41,346 nt of DNA from positions 22,727 through 64,072 of the forward strand of contig MU130598.1 in NCBI GenBank assembly GCA_015039465.1, written 5' to 3'. Source of the DNA: Phlegmacium glaucopus. Taxonomy: Eukaryota > Basidiomycota > Agaricomycetes > Agaricales > Cortinariaceae. A program made the translations under genes and the position numbers. Numbering within the stretch: position 1 is the stretch's first letter; each line of letters opens with the position of its first letter. Shown piece after piece: positions 1 to 11,250 of the stretch. A model generated the notes under the pieces. The model had not been told where the DNA came from. It did no database searches and worked only from the letters and a program-made list of their open reading frames with translations.

Positions 1-405
1 AAGTAAAAACCTACGAAAGACGAATCTTAAAATTATATTTAGCTCGATATTCTCGCCTAAAAATTTTATACGGGGGATAGTGTTCTATCCACACATTTTG
101 TACGTCAAATACATGAATATACTGTTTTTTATTTTTAAGATGAGAATATCGGGAGAAAGACCCTTTTAAATTTCGTTAAAACCAGACGTTTTGATCAGGG
201 TTTCACGAGAACAACGTTTCAATGTCGGACTCGTGACAAATCGTGGGTATAAACCGTCCGTGTCGGTGACTAGAGTACGGTTTTGCTCGGGTACCTCAGG
301 TACGTCGACGACGTACGTGTAAGAATGTGGATGTGGAGGTGATGTCTCGAGTATTGTGGGATATAAAGTGGTAAAGATGGATCAAAAACGATTCTTTGAC
401 GATTT
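1..405. other. Block of abnormal dinucleotide composition, possibly reversed sequence
   Basis: No gene is recognised. Counting by eye, lines 1-420 contain about 27 CG and only 4 GC dinucleotides. The next 120 bases have about 1 CG and 8 GC. Such a switch is expected if this block is written backwards, because reversal swaps CG and GC. Read right to left it looks ordinary, but I cannot assign a protein. The edge lies somewhere between 390 and 425. Confidence 0.45.
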
Positions 406-1185
406 TGCCAATACATGGAGTCCTTCATAAGATATGGCCCAAACACTTTGGAGGCTCATATTTGGCTGGTGTTTGCATGTGACTGCACATTTTCAGGACA
501 AATATTGCACAATTAAAAAAATGGCTCTTATAGGGCGATGGAAAATGATATTATTGAGGTATATACAGTAGAATATTTAACAGTTCACTGTTGTAGCAAG
601 TAGAAACTCAATGTCTCACAAAATGGGCGGTGTCACATCGTGTCACATTGATGTGACCGGTGTCACACTTATCAAGGATTGTTCATCCCCAGTTGATGCA
701 TGTTGATGACCGGTGACCGGTGACCGTTGACCCGGGCCTCTGGCACCGACATATTTTTAAGTCTGATTTGTCAAATCCCATTGCTCACTGGCAGATCATG
801 ACAGAATCACTTCAATACTATTTAATGCTGCTCACGAACAGAGCGATTATCAGGTACATATCCCACCCAGCTCTTTATTGTTCACATTTCCTTCTTATGC
901 TCCATTGCCGATGACTCAGAAGGAGTTGTGTACTTCTGTCTACTTCTGTCACTGAAAACCTCTGAACTTCGAGATGCCCTCCGCCAGCGGCATCCCAAAA
1001 CTTCAACAAAACATCGATTAGCCCTTCGCTATTCCATCGACACTCTCCTCAGATAGCAATGAATTTCAGTACCTCTTATAGCTCGTTTGTTATTCCCTTG
1101 ACACTTTTATGTCGGACTTCATTTCCAAAAGTAACATTTTCAGGATCGAAAATTTTATGATTCATCATTCTCAAATATTGACAGT
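406..1185. other. Intergenic sequence with short GTGAC/GTCAC repeats
   Basis: I see no gene here. From about 630 to 735 there are repeated GTGTCACA and GACCGGT words in both orientations, including (ACCGGTG)n at 700-730. From about 829 onward the sequence is the downstream flank of the duplicated MYND gene and is matched by 4749-5150. Confidence 0.5.
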
Positions 1186-3661
1186 TTATTTGCGAGAAAA
1201 TTCAACATAGCGTGATAACCAGGAATCAGAGGAAAGCTTAGTCTACACCGATGTCAGCAAGTGTGAATTATTAATAATTGACGACACTGCACATACATAA
1301 TAATACCATGTTTCGTCATCGGGGAACTCAGGCAATGCATTTCGTGACGCTTTCAAGGGAACCATATTGCGCTGCATGACAATTCAGGTGAAAATAATTC
1401 GTATAAGAGCAAGGAATAGCAACATACATGTGGAACAATGGTATGTTCTTCTCTCAATCTAAGATTTGTTTCACGTAGGATGCCAGGTAGCCCTTCATTT
1501 CTCAGGAAGGTTGCGAAAGGTTTTGAGTTTTCGTACAAAGCATTTATAGCGTTCATATGACCCAACATGCTCATGACACTCTTCAGATCTCCTGTAAATG
1601 ATAAATTAGTCGCTAGCAATGGTTGCTGTACTGAACTTTTTCATACGACCTTTGACCTTCGTTGACATTGTGAGATTATTTTTCCAAAATTATTTGGTCG
1701 CATTCTCACCTTTATCTTGTCCAGCAAACGGTTGGTAAGATTTCGGACGACATCATTGCCCGCCCCTGCTGCAAGGCCATCTTTTTGTCGAGCCACCCAA
1801 TTCATGAAATATCCAACTATGACAGCGGTACTGCTTTCGGCTAACAAAGGAGCCCAGTGGGTTAAGACGCCCCGCAATCCAACGTAGTTGGCATCCAAGA
1901 TGTTGGATACCTCAATGCGGTCAAAACGGATCGACGCAGGGATACCACAGTCTGCAAGGAGATTCTGGCGTATACACTTCGAAAGCTGGCAAGCCTCGAA
2001 AGGAAAGACTGTGAAGTTGATCTTGAAGTTGCGGAGACGTTGAGTGAACATACGCAGCTGCTCCGAGAGGAAGAAGTAGAGACATCCATATATATCCTCT
2101 GGATTTGCGCCGTGCGCCTTTCCTGCCTTAACAATTACATCGAGGCTAGTATATCGTTAACAGAATATAAAGCTGAAAACAATAATCAACTTACTCCCAG
2201 CCTTCAAGTGGGTCTGCGTAATCGGTTTGTAACCATTTGCCGTTTTGGGAGAAGAGTGAAATATTTGGAACGTTGAAATGTGCATTCATAGCGCCGAAAG
2301 GAAGGACGATCCCAAAACGACGATATTCTTGAAAGGCAACCCGGTGGGATGGCCGCAGTCCCTCATACATCCGGTCTCTGTAATCACGGCGTGATGGCGC
2401 ATTTCTGACCCGATCATATTCGTCCTGTGCATCGGTGACTGAAATAGACGATGAAACAAAGTGTAAAAAATATTCCTTCGCGTGCAGGGGAAGCGAGCAA
2501 GAAAGAGTGGAATGTGGACCAAGAGGGAAAACGTGCGAGTCGTGTGACTCGGACTTATGTTGCATGAACGACGTGAGGACGCTCATTAATTGTTGTGAAT
2601 ATTCCATGGGAATGAATGCCGAGTACCAGAAATGAAGAGCAACGTCTGCAGCATTTTTTTCGTCAGGTATAGTTCCTAAGATGATAAGCAAGACGATGTT
2701 GCGACAAATAACAGGCAGAGTCACGTCGTTGACCAAGATATCAAGGTTTCCCATAAAATTGGACGGCAGAGCATTGATGGTGTGGACGACGTGTCGAAGA
2801 TCACCGGAGGCTATTATGTAATATAGATCCAAAATCAGGGCTTTTGGGCTTCCATTCCAAATTCTATTTAAAACGCGCACCTACGAAAGCTAGAGAAAAA
2901 TCCCTCCTCGCATCCTTTTCGTTGTAGGCCAAGTTGATCACATCCGTTGCAGGTGTGTTTCCCCATCTATCATTTTTAATTCGACCCTGCTTGTAGGTGG
3001 AAAATGAGTGGCTAACGTACAACGAACAACCGGTTGCAAACTCTTCCTTTCCCCTTCGTTCAAATTCTTGCTCGGAGTTCTCACTGTTTATAAACGAGGG
3101 AAGGCGATTTTCAACGACCCATATGGGCATCCAATTCTCAGATCTCATTCTATTCTTGCAGTCTGAGGATGGCGTTGACAACCCGAACCAAGAGTATTGA
3201 ACAATTCAAGTTGTTGCTTACCTCGCTTATGAAATTTCCAATGTTCTCTCTGACACTCCTATAGTGCATTGAGGGTAGTATGAATGTTCAAATTGGTCAT
3301 TTGACCTTACCTTAGAGCAATAAGAGACCAGTTTACACGCACCACACGCCAATTTTCCCTGATTCTCGCAAGCGGTGTACTGCTCAACCTGGACATTCGC
3401 GCATGGAAGCACCTCCGGGGGCGGGAACCGAGGCTTCATGTGTATAAAAGATTTCAGAACTGCATCTTGAAGTCCAGCTGTGTCACACTCGTCAATGTCA
3501 TTCAGATTGGGAACCGGTGAGCATTGTCCGGCCTTTGGGTCAGGAGGAATACGTCGGAGACCCTTGCTTTGAATGATCAGATCGCGGTGCATTGCGTTCT
3601 CTACCTTAGCTTTCACTTCTGGAGTCATAAGTCGGGATAGGCGATCCATGAAATCGTTCAT
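1186..3661 (-). CDS. MYND-type zinc finger protein with DUF4470 domain, copy A
   Basis: Spliced gene of about 566 codons. Exons: 3661-3311, 3258-3222, 3162-2881, 2810-2195, 2145-1710, 1625-1428, 1371-1297, 1242-1186. The MYND finger is assembled across introns 1 and 2. It begins CENQGKLACGACKLVSYC and continues with ECQREHWKFHKRDC, giving the C-C/C-C/H-C ligand pattern. Exon 3 ends and exon 4 begins with FSLAFV/ASGDLRHVV, followed by VICRNIVLLIILGTI, typical of fungal DUF4470 regions. MYND fingers usually bind proline-rich partner proteins; the partner is unknown. Frame is kept at the exon 5/6 junction only with the acceptor before 1625; the acceptor before 1591 would break it, so that junction is tentative. 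No signal peptide is visible, so a nuclear or cytosolic protein is likely. The paralogue is at 5151-7597. Confidence 0.82.
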
Positions 3662-5150
3662 GGTGAAAAGATGATAAAACCAGGAGGGGAAGGCTGGTCT
3701 ATATGGGTTTTAAAGGAGTCGATTCAGAAGTGGACGAAAGGTGGGGATAACTCCTAGCGCCGCAAGTGACTCTGAGTTAAATTCTTTATCGCATGGGCTT
3801 TGTGATTCTAAAATAACCGTTGTGTTCTTTCGGAATCCAGAACATTCCTGCCACGTTCAAATCACCTGCTGCCATCTCGCGGCTTGATCTATTCTAGACT
3901 GGTTTGAGTGGGCCGCTGCCTTCAGCACGAAGATCCGAGTTCTGTCAGATCAGTGCTCAACAGATATCTTACGATACTATTAGAGAGTTCACTTATCTGC
4001 GTATCCATTGTAACGCCAAGACTTTTATTTTAATGCTGATCCAGGGACATGCAGTTGTGGGTGGATAGGGTCATTCATATTGCTCCAAGCTTTCTAACTG
4101 AATTCCTATGTAGGGCTCTGTAAATGACGCCTGTTATTTTCTAGACATTTGGTGAAATGAAAGATCTTTGGTTCGACCTGCTGGCACTTCTGCTGAGTTT
4201 GTGCGAAGTGAGGACTATTCAGAAGCCGACCGAATAAACCCGCATGAATAGATGATGACCAACCCGTTCGGTTTGCGGGCCAGGTTGTAAAGACCGAGTT
4301 CCCAATACCGAGAACCCGGAACCTCTTCAGGGAGTGATCAATATGTAGTTCAGGTCTTAAATTTCGTCCAATTCATTTGCGAAGAGATCTACCTTTTAAA
4401 GATGCGGTATAGATGTATTTCACTGTAAATAAGCGACTCTGCTTGTCGACTGCTTGTCGTCTTTAAGAGGTTGGGCCGTTAGGCGCCCGTGTCTAAGAAT
4501 AGGTCGACATGCATGATGCAGCGAGGCTTTCATCTCATTGATAGATTGCACATGCCTCAAGGTTACATCCTTCACTGCCTCGATTTTTAGATCCTTTTGG
4601 TTTAACTACGAGGCGTGAAGCCTGCAATGCTGGGACGGCATATACTTACTTTACGGATGTGACGTAATCCATAGAGGTTGTTGCCCACTCCTCACGAGAT
4701 ATCAGCTGCAGATATCCAGTTCATTCGCGATAAAAATAATACTGCCGGTGCTCACGAACAGAGCGAATCGAATCGAATCGATTATCAGGTACATATCCTA
4801 CGCAGCCTCCTCTTGTTTACCATTTTCTTATAGGTACCATGGGTCCCTGCGAGGCTTCATCGAAGCTTCATCGCCGATGACTCAGAGGTAGTTGTTTACT
4901 TCTGTCTACTTCTGCCACTGGGAACCTCTGAACTTCGAGATGCCCTCCGACAGCAGCATCCCAAGCCTTCAACTATAAGGAATATCAAGTGAAAGTTGCA
5001 GCCCTTCGCCCTTCCGTCCGAATCCGTCGACACTCTCCTCAGATGGCAATAAATTCCAGTACCTCTTATAGCTCGTTTGTTATTCATTTAACCCTTTTAC
5101 GTCGGACTTCATTTCCAAAAGTGACATTTTCATGATTCATGATTGGCAAT
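3662..5150. other. Intergenic sequence between duplicated MYND genes
   Basis: No gene is supported. It contains the promoter side of copy A, the 423-bp inserted repeat (3899-4321) and flanking duplication sequence. A short (GAATC)n stretch lies near 4770-4783. Confidence 0.5.
3899..4321. repeat. Unclassified dispersed repeat inserted in unit A
   Basis: Comparison with unit B defines the insertion. In B, TCTATTCTAGA runs directly into CCTCTTCATGAAGTGATC (7833-7862). In A the same two words are separated by these 423 bases. Related sequence occurs at about 31498-31860 and 16808-17003. It begins CTGGTTTGAGTGGGCC and ends CCGAGAACCCGGAA. I see no terminal inverted repeat, poly-A tail or coding potential, so the class is unknown. 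Confidence 0.65.
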
Positions 5151-8100
5151 TTATTTGCGAGAAAATTCAACATAGCGTGATGACCAGGGATTAGAGGAAA
5201 GCTTAGTCTACAATGATATCAGCAAGCGTGAATTATTAGGAATATAATTGACACTGCGCATACATAATAGTACCATGTTTCGTCATCGGGGAACTCAGGC
5301 AATGCATTTCGTGGCGCTTCCAGGGGAACCATATTGCGCTGCATGACAATTCAGGTGAAAATGATTCGTGTAAGGGCAAGGTATAGCAACATACATGTGG
5401 AACAATGGTATGTTCTTCTCTCAATCTAAGATTTGTTTCACGTAGGATGCCAGGTAGCCCTTCATTTCTCAGGAAGGTTGCGAAAGGTTTTGAGTTTTCG
5501 TACAAAGCGTTTATATCGTTGATATGACCCAACATGCTCATGATACCCTTCGGATCTCCTGTAAATTATAAATTAGTCGCTAGTGATGGGTTGCTGTACT
5601 GAACTTTTTTGCATACTATCTTTGGCCTTCGTTTGACATTGTGAGATTATTTTTTTCCAAAATTATTTGGTCGCATTCTCACCTTTATCTTGTCCCTCAA
5701 GCGGTTGGTAAGATTTCGGGTGACCTCGTTGCTCGCCCCTGCTGCAAGGCCATCTTTTTGTCGAGCGACCCAATTCATGAAATATCCAACTATGACAGCG
5801 GTGCTGCTTTCGGCTAGCAAAGGAGCCCAGTGGGTCAAGACGCCCCGCAATCCAACGTAATTGGCATCCAGGATGTTGGATACCTCAATGCGGTCAAAAC
5901 GGATCGATGCAGGGATACCACACTCTGCAAGGAGATTCTGACGTATACGCTTCGAAAGCTGGCAAGCCTCGCAAGGAAAGACTTTGAAGTTGATCTTGAA
6001 GTTGCGCAGACGGTGGGTAAACATACGTAGCTGTTCCGAGAGGAAGAAATAGAGACATCCATATATATCCTCGGGAAGTGCGCCGTGTGCCTTTCCTGAC
6101 TTAACAATTACATCGAGGCTAGTATATATCGTTAATAAAATATAAAGCTGAAAACAATAATCGACTTACTCCCAGCCTTCAAGTGGATCTGCGTAATCGG
6201 TTTGTAACCATTTGCCGTTTTCAGAAAAGAGTGAAATATTTGGAGCGTTAAAATGTGTGTTCACCGCGCCGAAAGGAAGGACGATCCCAAAACGACGATA
6301 TTCTTGAAAAGCGACCCGGTGGGATGGCCTCAGTCCCTCATACATCCTGTCTCTGTAATCACGGCGTGATGGCGCATTTCTGACCCGATCATATTCGTCT
6401 TGTGCATCGCCCAATGAAAAAGACGATGAAACAAAGTGTAAAAGGTACTCCCTTGCGTGCTGGGGAAGCGAGCAAGAAAGCGTGGAATGTAGTCCAAGAG
6501 GTAAAACGGATGAATCATGTTTTAAGAATGACGCGATAACGCTCGATATTTGGTGAAGATATTCCATAGGAAGGAATGTAGAGTACCAGAAATGGAGAGC
6601 GACATCCGCAGCAATGACCTCATCAGGTATTGTTCCTAAGATGAGAAGCAAGACGATGTTGCGACAAATAACAGGCACAGTCCCATCGTTGACCAAGATA
6701 TCAAGGTTTCCCATAAAATTGGACGGCAGAGCATTGATGGTGTGGACGACGTGTCGAAGATCACCAGAGGCTATTAATAGTTAGGCCTTTGCCATTCCAA
6801 ATTCTATTTAAAACGCGCACCTACGAAAGCTAGAGAAAAATCCCTCCTCGCATCCTTTTCGTTGTAGGCCAAGTTGATCACATCTATTGCAGGTGTATTT
6901 CCCCATCTATCAATTTTAATTCGGCCCTGCTTTTAAGTGCAAAATAAATGGCTAACATACAACGAACAACCGGTTGAAAACTCTTCTTTTCCTCTTCGTT
7001 CAAAGTCTTGCTCAGCGTTCTCATTGCTGAAAAGCGATGGAAGGCGATTTTCAACGACCCATATGGGCATCCAATTCTCAGATCTCATTCTATTCTTGCA
7101 GTCTGAAGATGGCGTTGACAATACAAACCAAGAATATTCAACAATCAAGTTGCTTACCTTGCTTATGAAATTTCCAATGTTCTCTCTGACACTTCTATAG
7201 TGCATTGAATGTAGTATGAATATTCAAATTGGTAAATATACCCTACCTTAGAGCAATAAGATACCAGTCTACATGCACTGCACGCCGACGTTCCCTGATT
7301 CTCGCAAGCGGTGTATTGTTCAACGTGGACATTCGCGCATGGAAGCATCTCCAGGGGCGGGAACCGAGGCTTTATGTGTAGACAATACTTCAGAAGTGCT
7401 TCTTGAAGTCCAGCCGTGTCATCTTCGTCAATATCATTCAGATTGGGAACCAGTGAGCCTTTTCCAGTCTTTTTGTCAGGAGGAATAGTTCGGAGATTCT
7501 TGTTTTGAATGTTCAGATCGCGTTGCATTGCGTGCTCCGCCTTAGCTTTTATTTCTGGCGTAATAAGTCGAGATAGCCGATCCATGGGATCGTCCATGGT
7601 GAAAAGAGATGACGAAATCAGGAAGGGAAGGCTGGTTTATACAGGTTTTAAAGGAGTCGACTCGGAAATGGAAGAAAGGTGGGGATAACTACCAGCGCCG
7701 TAAGTGACTCTGAGTTAAATTCCGCCGCGCATGGGTTTTGTGATTCTCTAATAACCGTTGTGTTCTTTTGGAATCCAGAACATTCCTGGCACATTCAAAT
7801 CACCTGCCGAAGACCTCCATCTCGTGGCTTGATCTATTCTAGACCTCTTCATGAAGTGATCAATATGTAGTTCAGGTTCTATATTTTGTCTAAGTGACTT
7901 ACGAAGAGATCTAATTTTTAACGATGCGGTATAGATATATTTCACTGTTAATAAGTTACTTTATTTGTCGTCTTTGAGAGGTTGGGCCATTAGGCGCCCG
8001 TGTCTTCGACATGCATGATGCAGCGAGGCTTTCATCTTATTGAGATTGCCCGCGCCTCATGGTTACATCCTTCACTGCCTCGATTTTTAGAGCCTTTTGG

Positions 8101-8240
8101 TTTAACCACGATGCGTGAAGTCTGCAATGCTGGGACGGCATAAACGTACTTTACATGTTACGCAATCCATGAAGCTTGGAAGGTTCCCCGGTATACTCCT
8201 TACGAGATATCAGCTGCAGATATCCAATTCATTCGCGATG
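4749..8240. repeat. Tandem segmental duplication, unit B
   Basis: This is the second copy of the unit described at 829-4745. It lacks the 423-bp insertion, so its sequence across 7844-7856 shows the empty site. The MYND gene inside it has a premature stop. Confidence 0.8.
5151..7597 (-). pseudogene. MYND/DUF4470 protein, copy B, interrupted by a stop
   Basis: Paralogue of the gene at 1186-3661 with the same exon plan. The start is at 7597 (MDDPMDRLSRLITPE). The MYND finger residues are kept (CENQGTSACSACRLVSYC, then KCQREHWKFHKQDC). In exon 3 the codon that is TAC in copy A is TAA (plus-strand TTA at 6933-6935), which would end the protein shortly after the finger. Downstream exons still read well, for example IVLLLILGTIPDE and DRMYEGLRPSHRVAFQEYRR, so the loss looks recent. 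A run near 5600 has one base more than copy A, so the exon 5/6 junction that keeps frame in copy A does not do so here. A truncated MYND-only protein cannot be excluded. Confidence 0.78.
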
Positions 8241-8703
8241 AAAAGAAAAGCTGTAATGCTGCTCAGGGGCGGGGCGATCGGATCGGATCGGCTTGGTTAT
8301 CAGATATGGGTACTCCATATCCTACGCATTTACATTTACTACCATGGGTCCCTGCGAGGCTTCATCGAAGCTTCAAAGCTTCATCGCCGATGACTCAGAA
8401 GGAGTATACTTCTGTGTGCGCCCGTGTCTAAGAATAAGTCGACACACATCATGAGCGAGGCTTTTATCTCATTGATCATGATATATCGCACACGCCTCAT
8501 GGATATCAGCTGCAGATATATATCCAATTCATTCGCGATGAAAAGAACAGCGGCGTGTAATATTTCGCGTATTGACGGTCCACAAGCACCCTTGTAAATA
8601 AAGTTGCATATTCAATACAAGTGTAAAACGAGCCATCAAAATGAACCAAGAGATCTGAGAAGGCTTCGCATCATTGGAACAAACCAACAAATGAAATCCC
8701 ATA
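7598..8703. other. Intergenic sequence with partial third copy of the duplication flank
   Basis: No gene is supported. From 7856 to about 8240 it matches 4332-4745. From about 8240 to 8560 fragments recur again: CCATGGGTCCCTGCGAGGC, GATATCAGCTGCAGATAT and CATTCGCGATGAAAAGAA each appear more than once. It reads as a scrambled remnant of the duplicated flank. Confidence 0.5.
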
Positions 8704-9960
8704 CTAATCAACTGTCTTCAACTCTGGGTTTCGTTTCTGCAGCACCTCGACCCATTTTTTTGGAAACCAACCCTCCTTACCCTCCCTCGTACGACCCTTC
8801 CACCATTCACCTTCCACATCCAATCTCGGATCTACCTCGGTCCCCGTCCGAGGATCAAGCTTCGCTGTAATAGCAACAATCTCGTTCTCTTTCAACGCCA
8901 ACTCGGTAGGAGAAGAAGGCGTAAAAGGATATAAAGCTCTCGCGAACGTCAACAAAGCTGGTTCAAGCGGTGGCATCTGACCAGGAAGTATAGCGTTGCC
9001 CCCATTGGCGGCTGCTTGTGCTCTTGCTCGTTCAGAAAGTATCTGCACAAGTTTAGTCATGGCATATGGAATGCCGAATATTGCGAGGAGGAAGATTATG
9101 AGTGGTTTTTTGCTTGGTTTTGGTGGTGGAGGACCTGAGATGGGACCTTGGATTGGACGACCGTTGACGAATTCTCGGAATTCATGGTTAAGATTCCCAG
9201 AAGCCGGTCTGCCTGTGAGAAGCTCTTTCATCCACCGCAAGAGTCCAAACAACCCCAAAACACCCCCCAATGCATTCCTCAGCTGTCCAAATTGATCGAT
9301 CACACCCACCATAGCGAAGAAAGATGAATGTGTAGCCATGAATGTAGACTCGATCATGTGTGCGACACCCGTGAAGGTTTGTACAATGTTATGTAGAAGG
9401 GAAAACGTGTGTTGTGTTGTTGATTCCAGAGTTTGAGTGAGTGTAGGCGGGAGGGGGTTACCGTCTGGTCCGATGGGTATACCGTTGGGACCCATCATCG
9501 CTCCCATACCCATGCCGCCTAGACCCATGCCATAGCCTCCTGCGCCGTAAGCACCAAGACCGCCGTAGGACCCCATACCACCATATGATCCCATACCACC
9601 ATACGATCCCATACCACCATAGGAACCCATACCGCCATATGAGCCTAAACCTCCATACCCGCCATAAGATGATCCCAGACCTCCATAAGATGATCCCAGG
9701 CCCCCATACGATCCAACGCCTCCATAACCCCCGGAATATGCGCCAGTTCCAAACCTTGAGTATGGAGAAGCAGTTCCGTATGAAGAAGAATAAGCGGCGG
9801 AATTCATTGCGGGTGGTCTTTCTGGCACGTTCGGTTGAGAAGAGGTTGTTGTTATGATTGGAGCAGTAGGGCTAGATAATGTATTGGACGTTGTGGGTAA
9901 CGTTGAAGGGGTTGCTGTGGGCCCATTGCGCTCCCAAGGTTTTGGCGGAGATTCTGGCAT
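8704..9960 (-). CDS. PEX13: Peroxisomal membrane docking protein Pex13
   Basis: Single-exon gene of 418 codons. Pex13 sits in the peroxisomal membrane and docks the import receptors Pex5 and Pex14. I place the start at 9960 (MPESPPKPWERNG), since the PPKPWE N-terminus is typical of the family; an in-frame ATG at 10044 would add 28 unlike residues and approach the divergent neighbour. Residues about 75-145 are glycine/tyrosine-rich with repeated MGSYGG and SYGGLGS units. The central region (STFMATHSSFFAMVGVIDQF) matches the Pex13 N domain. A hydrophobic segment (PLIIFLLAIFGIPYAMTKL) is a membrane span. The C-terminus is an SH3 domain, ALYPFTPSSPTELALKENE through EGEWWKGRTREGKEGWFPKKWVEVL in two stretches. 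The gene is intact and shares a 129-bp divergent promoter region with the next gene. Confidence 0.95.
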   Translation of the reverse strand: MPESPPKPWERNGPTATPSTLPTTSNTLSSPTAPIITTTSSQPNVPERPPAMNSAAYSSSYGTASPYSRFGTGAYSGGYGGVGSYGGLGSSYGGLGSSYGGYGGLGSYGGMGSYGGMGSYGGMGSYGGMGSYGGLGAYGAGGYGMGLGGMGMGAMMGPNGIPIGPDGNPLPPTLTQTLESTTQHTFSLLHNIVQTFTGVAHMIESTFMATHSSFFAMVGVIDQFGQLRNALGGVLGLFGLLRWMKELLTGRPASGNLNHEFREFVNGRPIQGPISGPPPPKPSKKPLIIFLLAIFGIPYAMTKLVQILSERARAQAAANGGNAILPGQMPPLEPALLTFARALYPFTPSSPTELALKENEIVAITAKLDPRTGTEVDPRLDVEGEWWKGRTREGKEGWFPKKWVEVLQKRNPELKTVD

Positions 9961-10089
9961 TAGAGTGGTCCGGGTGAAAGTGCGTTTGTCACATATGTCA
10001 CAAAGGTCACTCCGGCACTGGCAAATCATTCCAACCGTCAACAAGCAATCAACAAGCCCCTGGCACTTGATACTCCTATTATAAAAATA
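9961..10089. promoter_or_regulatory. Shared promoter region between PEX13 and the TMEM19-family gene
   Basis: Two divergent starts (9960 minus, 10090 plus) leave only 129 bp, which must hold both 5' leaders and both promoters. A small AT-rich patch lies just before 10090 (TATTATAAAAATA at 10077-10089). It could serve the plus-strand gene, although it is very close to its ATG. Confidence 0.5.
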
Positions 10090-11250
10090 ATGCCTCCTCT
10101 AATACCTTTACTGCTTGCTTCCTTACTGAGCGCGCATGGCCTCCGAAAAAAGTCTTTGTCTCCAAGTGGAGCCCTTACTGCATTTCTGGTCGGCTTTCTC
10201 ATGCTTGGGGGCGCTCTCTATGTCTTTGGCGTAACCTTGATTGGGTTTTATCTCATAGGGAGCCGTGCCACCAAATGTGAGTATTTTTTCAATCAGAGGT
10301 CCACATATACACACACAGAACAAGAATGAAGGAGGAAACTGAATTGGTTGTTTTATTTATATAGATGGCAAGGACAGAAAAGCTCGGTTAGAAGATGGTT
10401 ATCATGAAGGGGGTTATAGGTCAGGATGGCAGGTTCTGAGTAACAGTGTTTCTGCACTTGTGGCTGCTTTCTTGTGGAATGCTGCTTTTGCGCCGACTAC
10501 CGCCCATGCGAAGATAGTCAATTGGTTAGGAGTGGGGATCAGCAGCGTGATTCTTGGAATCGACCATCCCGAAATATATGACTCGCAAAGTTGGTGTCCT
10601 TTGTCTAGTTCCATCAACGAAGGTTGGAGTCGTATATTAGTATTTGCATCTCTCGGGTGAGTACCCTACTTTTGTGCCTCATTTGTCCAACGACACTAAA
10701 CTTCGCCACCGAACAAGTCATTTCGCCTGCTGTCTAGGAGATACACTCGCATCTGAACTAGGCATCTTATCAAAATCCAAACCACTTCTAATAACAACTC
10801 TCAAACCAGTCCCACCAGGTACAAACGGCGCAATATCCCTGATTGGTACGGTCGCTTCAATCGCAGGTGGCGCATTCGTAGGTCTACTAACCGGAGTCAC
10901 GCTGATCTTGGAGAACGCCAAATGCAGTCAGGAGGCTGCTGGATATCTACTATTCGAAACTATAGCATGGGGCATGTTCGCAGGGTTATTTGGTAGCCTC
11001 GTGGATTCGCTCTTAGGAGCTACAGTGCAGCAGACTCGGTATTCGACATCGAAAAAGTTGGTGTTGCAGGATGAGAGTAAGGATGTTGATGCTGTGAATG
11101 TCATCAGTGGAAGGAATCTGTTAACTAATAATCAGGTTAGAGTTATTTTCTGGGTTTAGTAGAAACCAGTCCGTTTGACGGTGACTTTTCCAGGTCAACT
11201 GCGTCTCGAGCGTGTTTTGTGCATTCGTTGTAGGGTGGCTAACTCGATGA
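10090..11250 (+). CDS. TMEM19 / DUF92 family integral membrane protein
   Basis: Four exons: 10090-10276, 10365-10656, 10718-11135, 11194-11250. The family consists of multi-span membrane proteins of uncertain biochemical role; plant relatives have been linked to phytyl-phosphate kinase (VTE6). Evidence includes an N-terminal hydrophobic start (MPPLIPLLLASLLSAHGLR), the conserved GSRATKYGKDRK at the first splice, and HFACCLGDTLASELGILS, followed by PVPPGTNGAISLIGTVASIA. The last exon gives NQVNCVSSVFCAFVVGWL, a usual family C-terminus. For intron 2 I chose the acceptor before 10718. The nearer CTAG acceptor before 10738 shifts the frame and would drop the conserved HFACC residues. The gene looks intact. 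Confidence 0.88.

Larger units (their letters stand above)
829..4745. repeat. Tandem segmental duplication, unit A
   Basis: Unit A (about 829-4745) and unit B (about 4749-8240) are direct repeats. Each holds a MYND gene plus flanks. Matching landmarks are the GCTCACGAACAGAGCGA word (about 830 and 4750), the CTTCGAGATGCCCTCCG word (about 967 and 4933), both gene starts (3661 and 7597) and the GCTTGATCTATTCTAGA word (about 3882 and 7826). A third, partial copy of the left flank lies at about 8240-8560. Unit A is longer because it carries a 423-bp insertion at 3899-4321. Confidence 0.8.

Noticed and set aside
10738..10745. CTAG acceptor for TMEM19 intron 2, implying a frameshift
   Set aside because: An acceptor 20 bases upstream (before 10718) keeps frame and adds the conserved HFACC residues.
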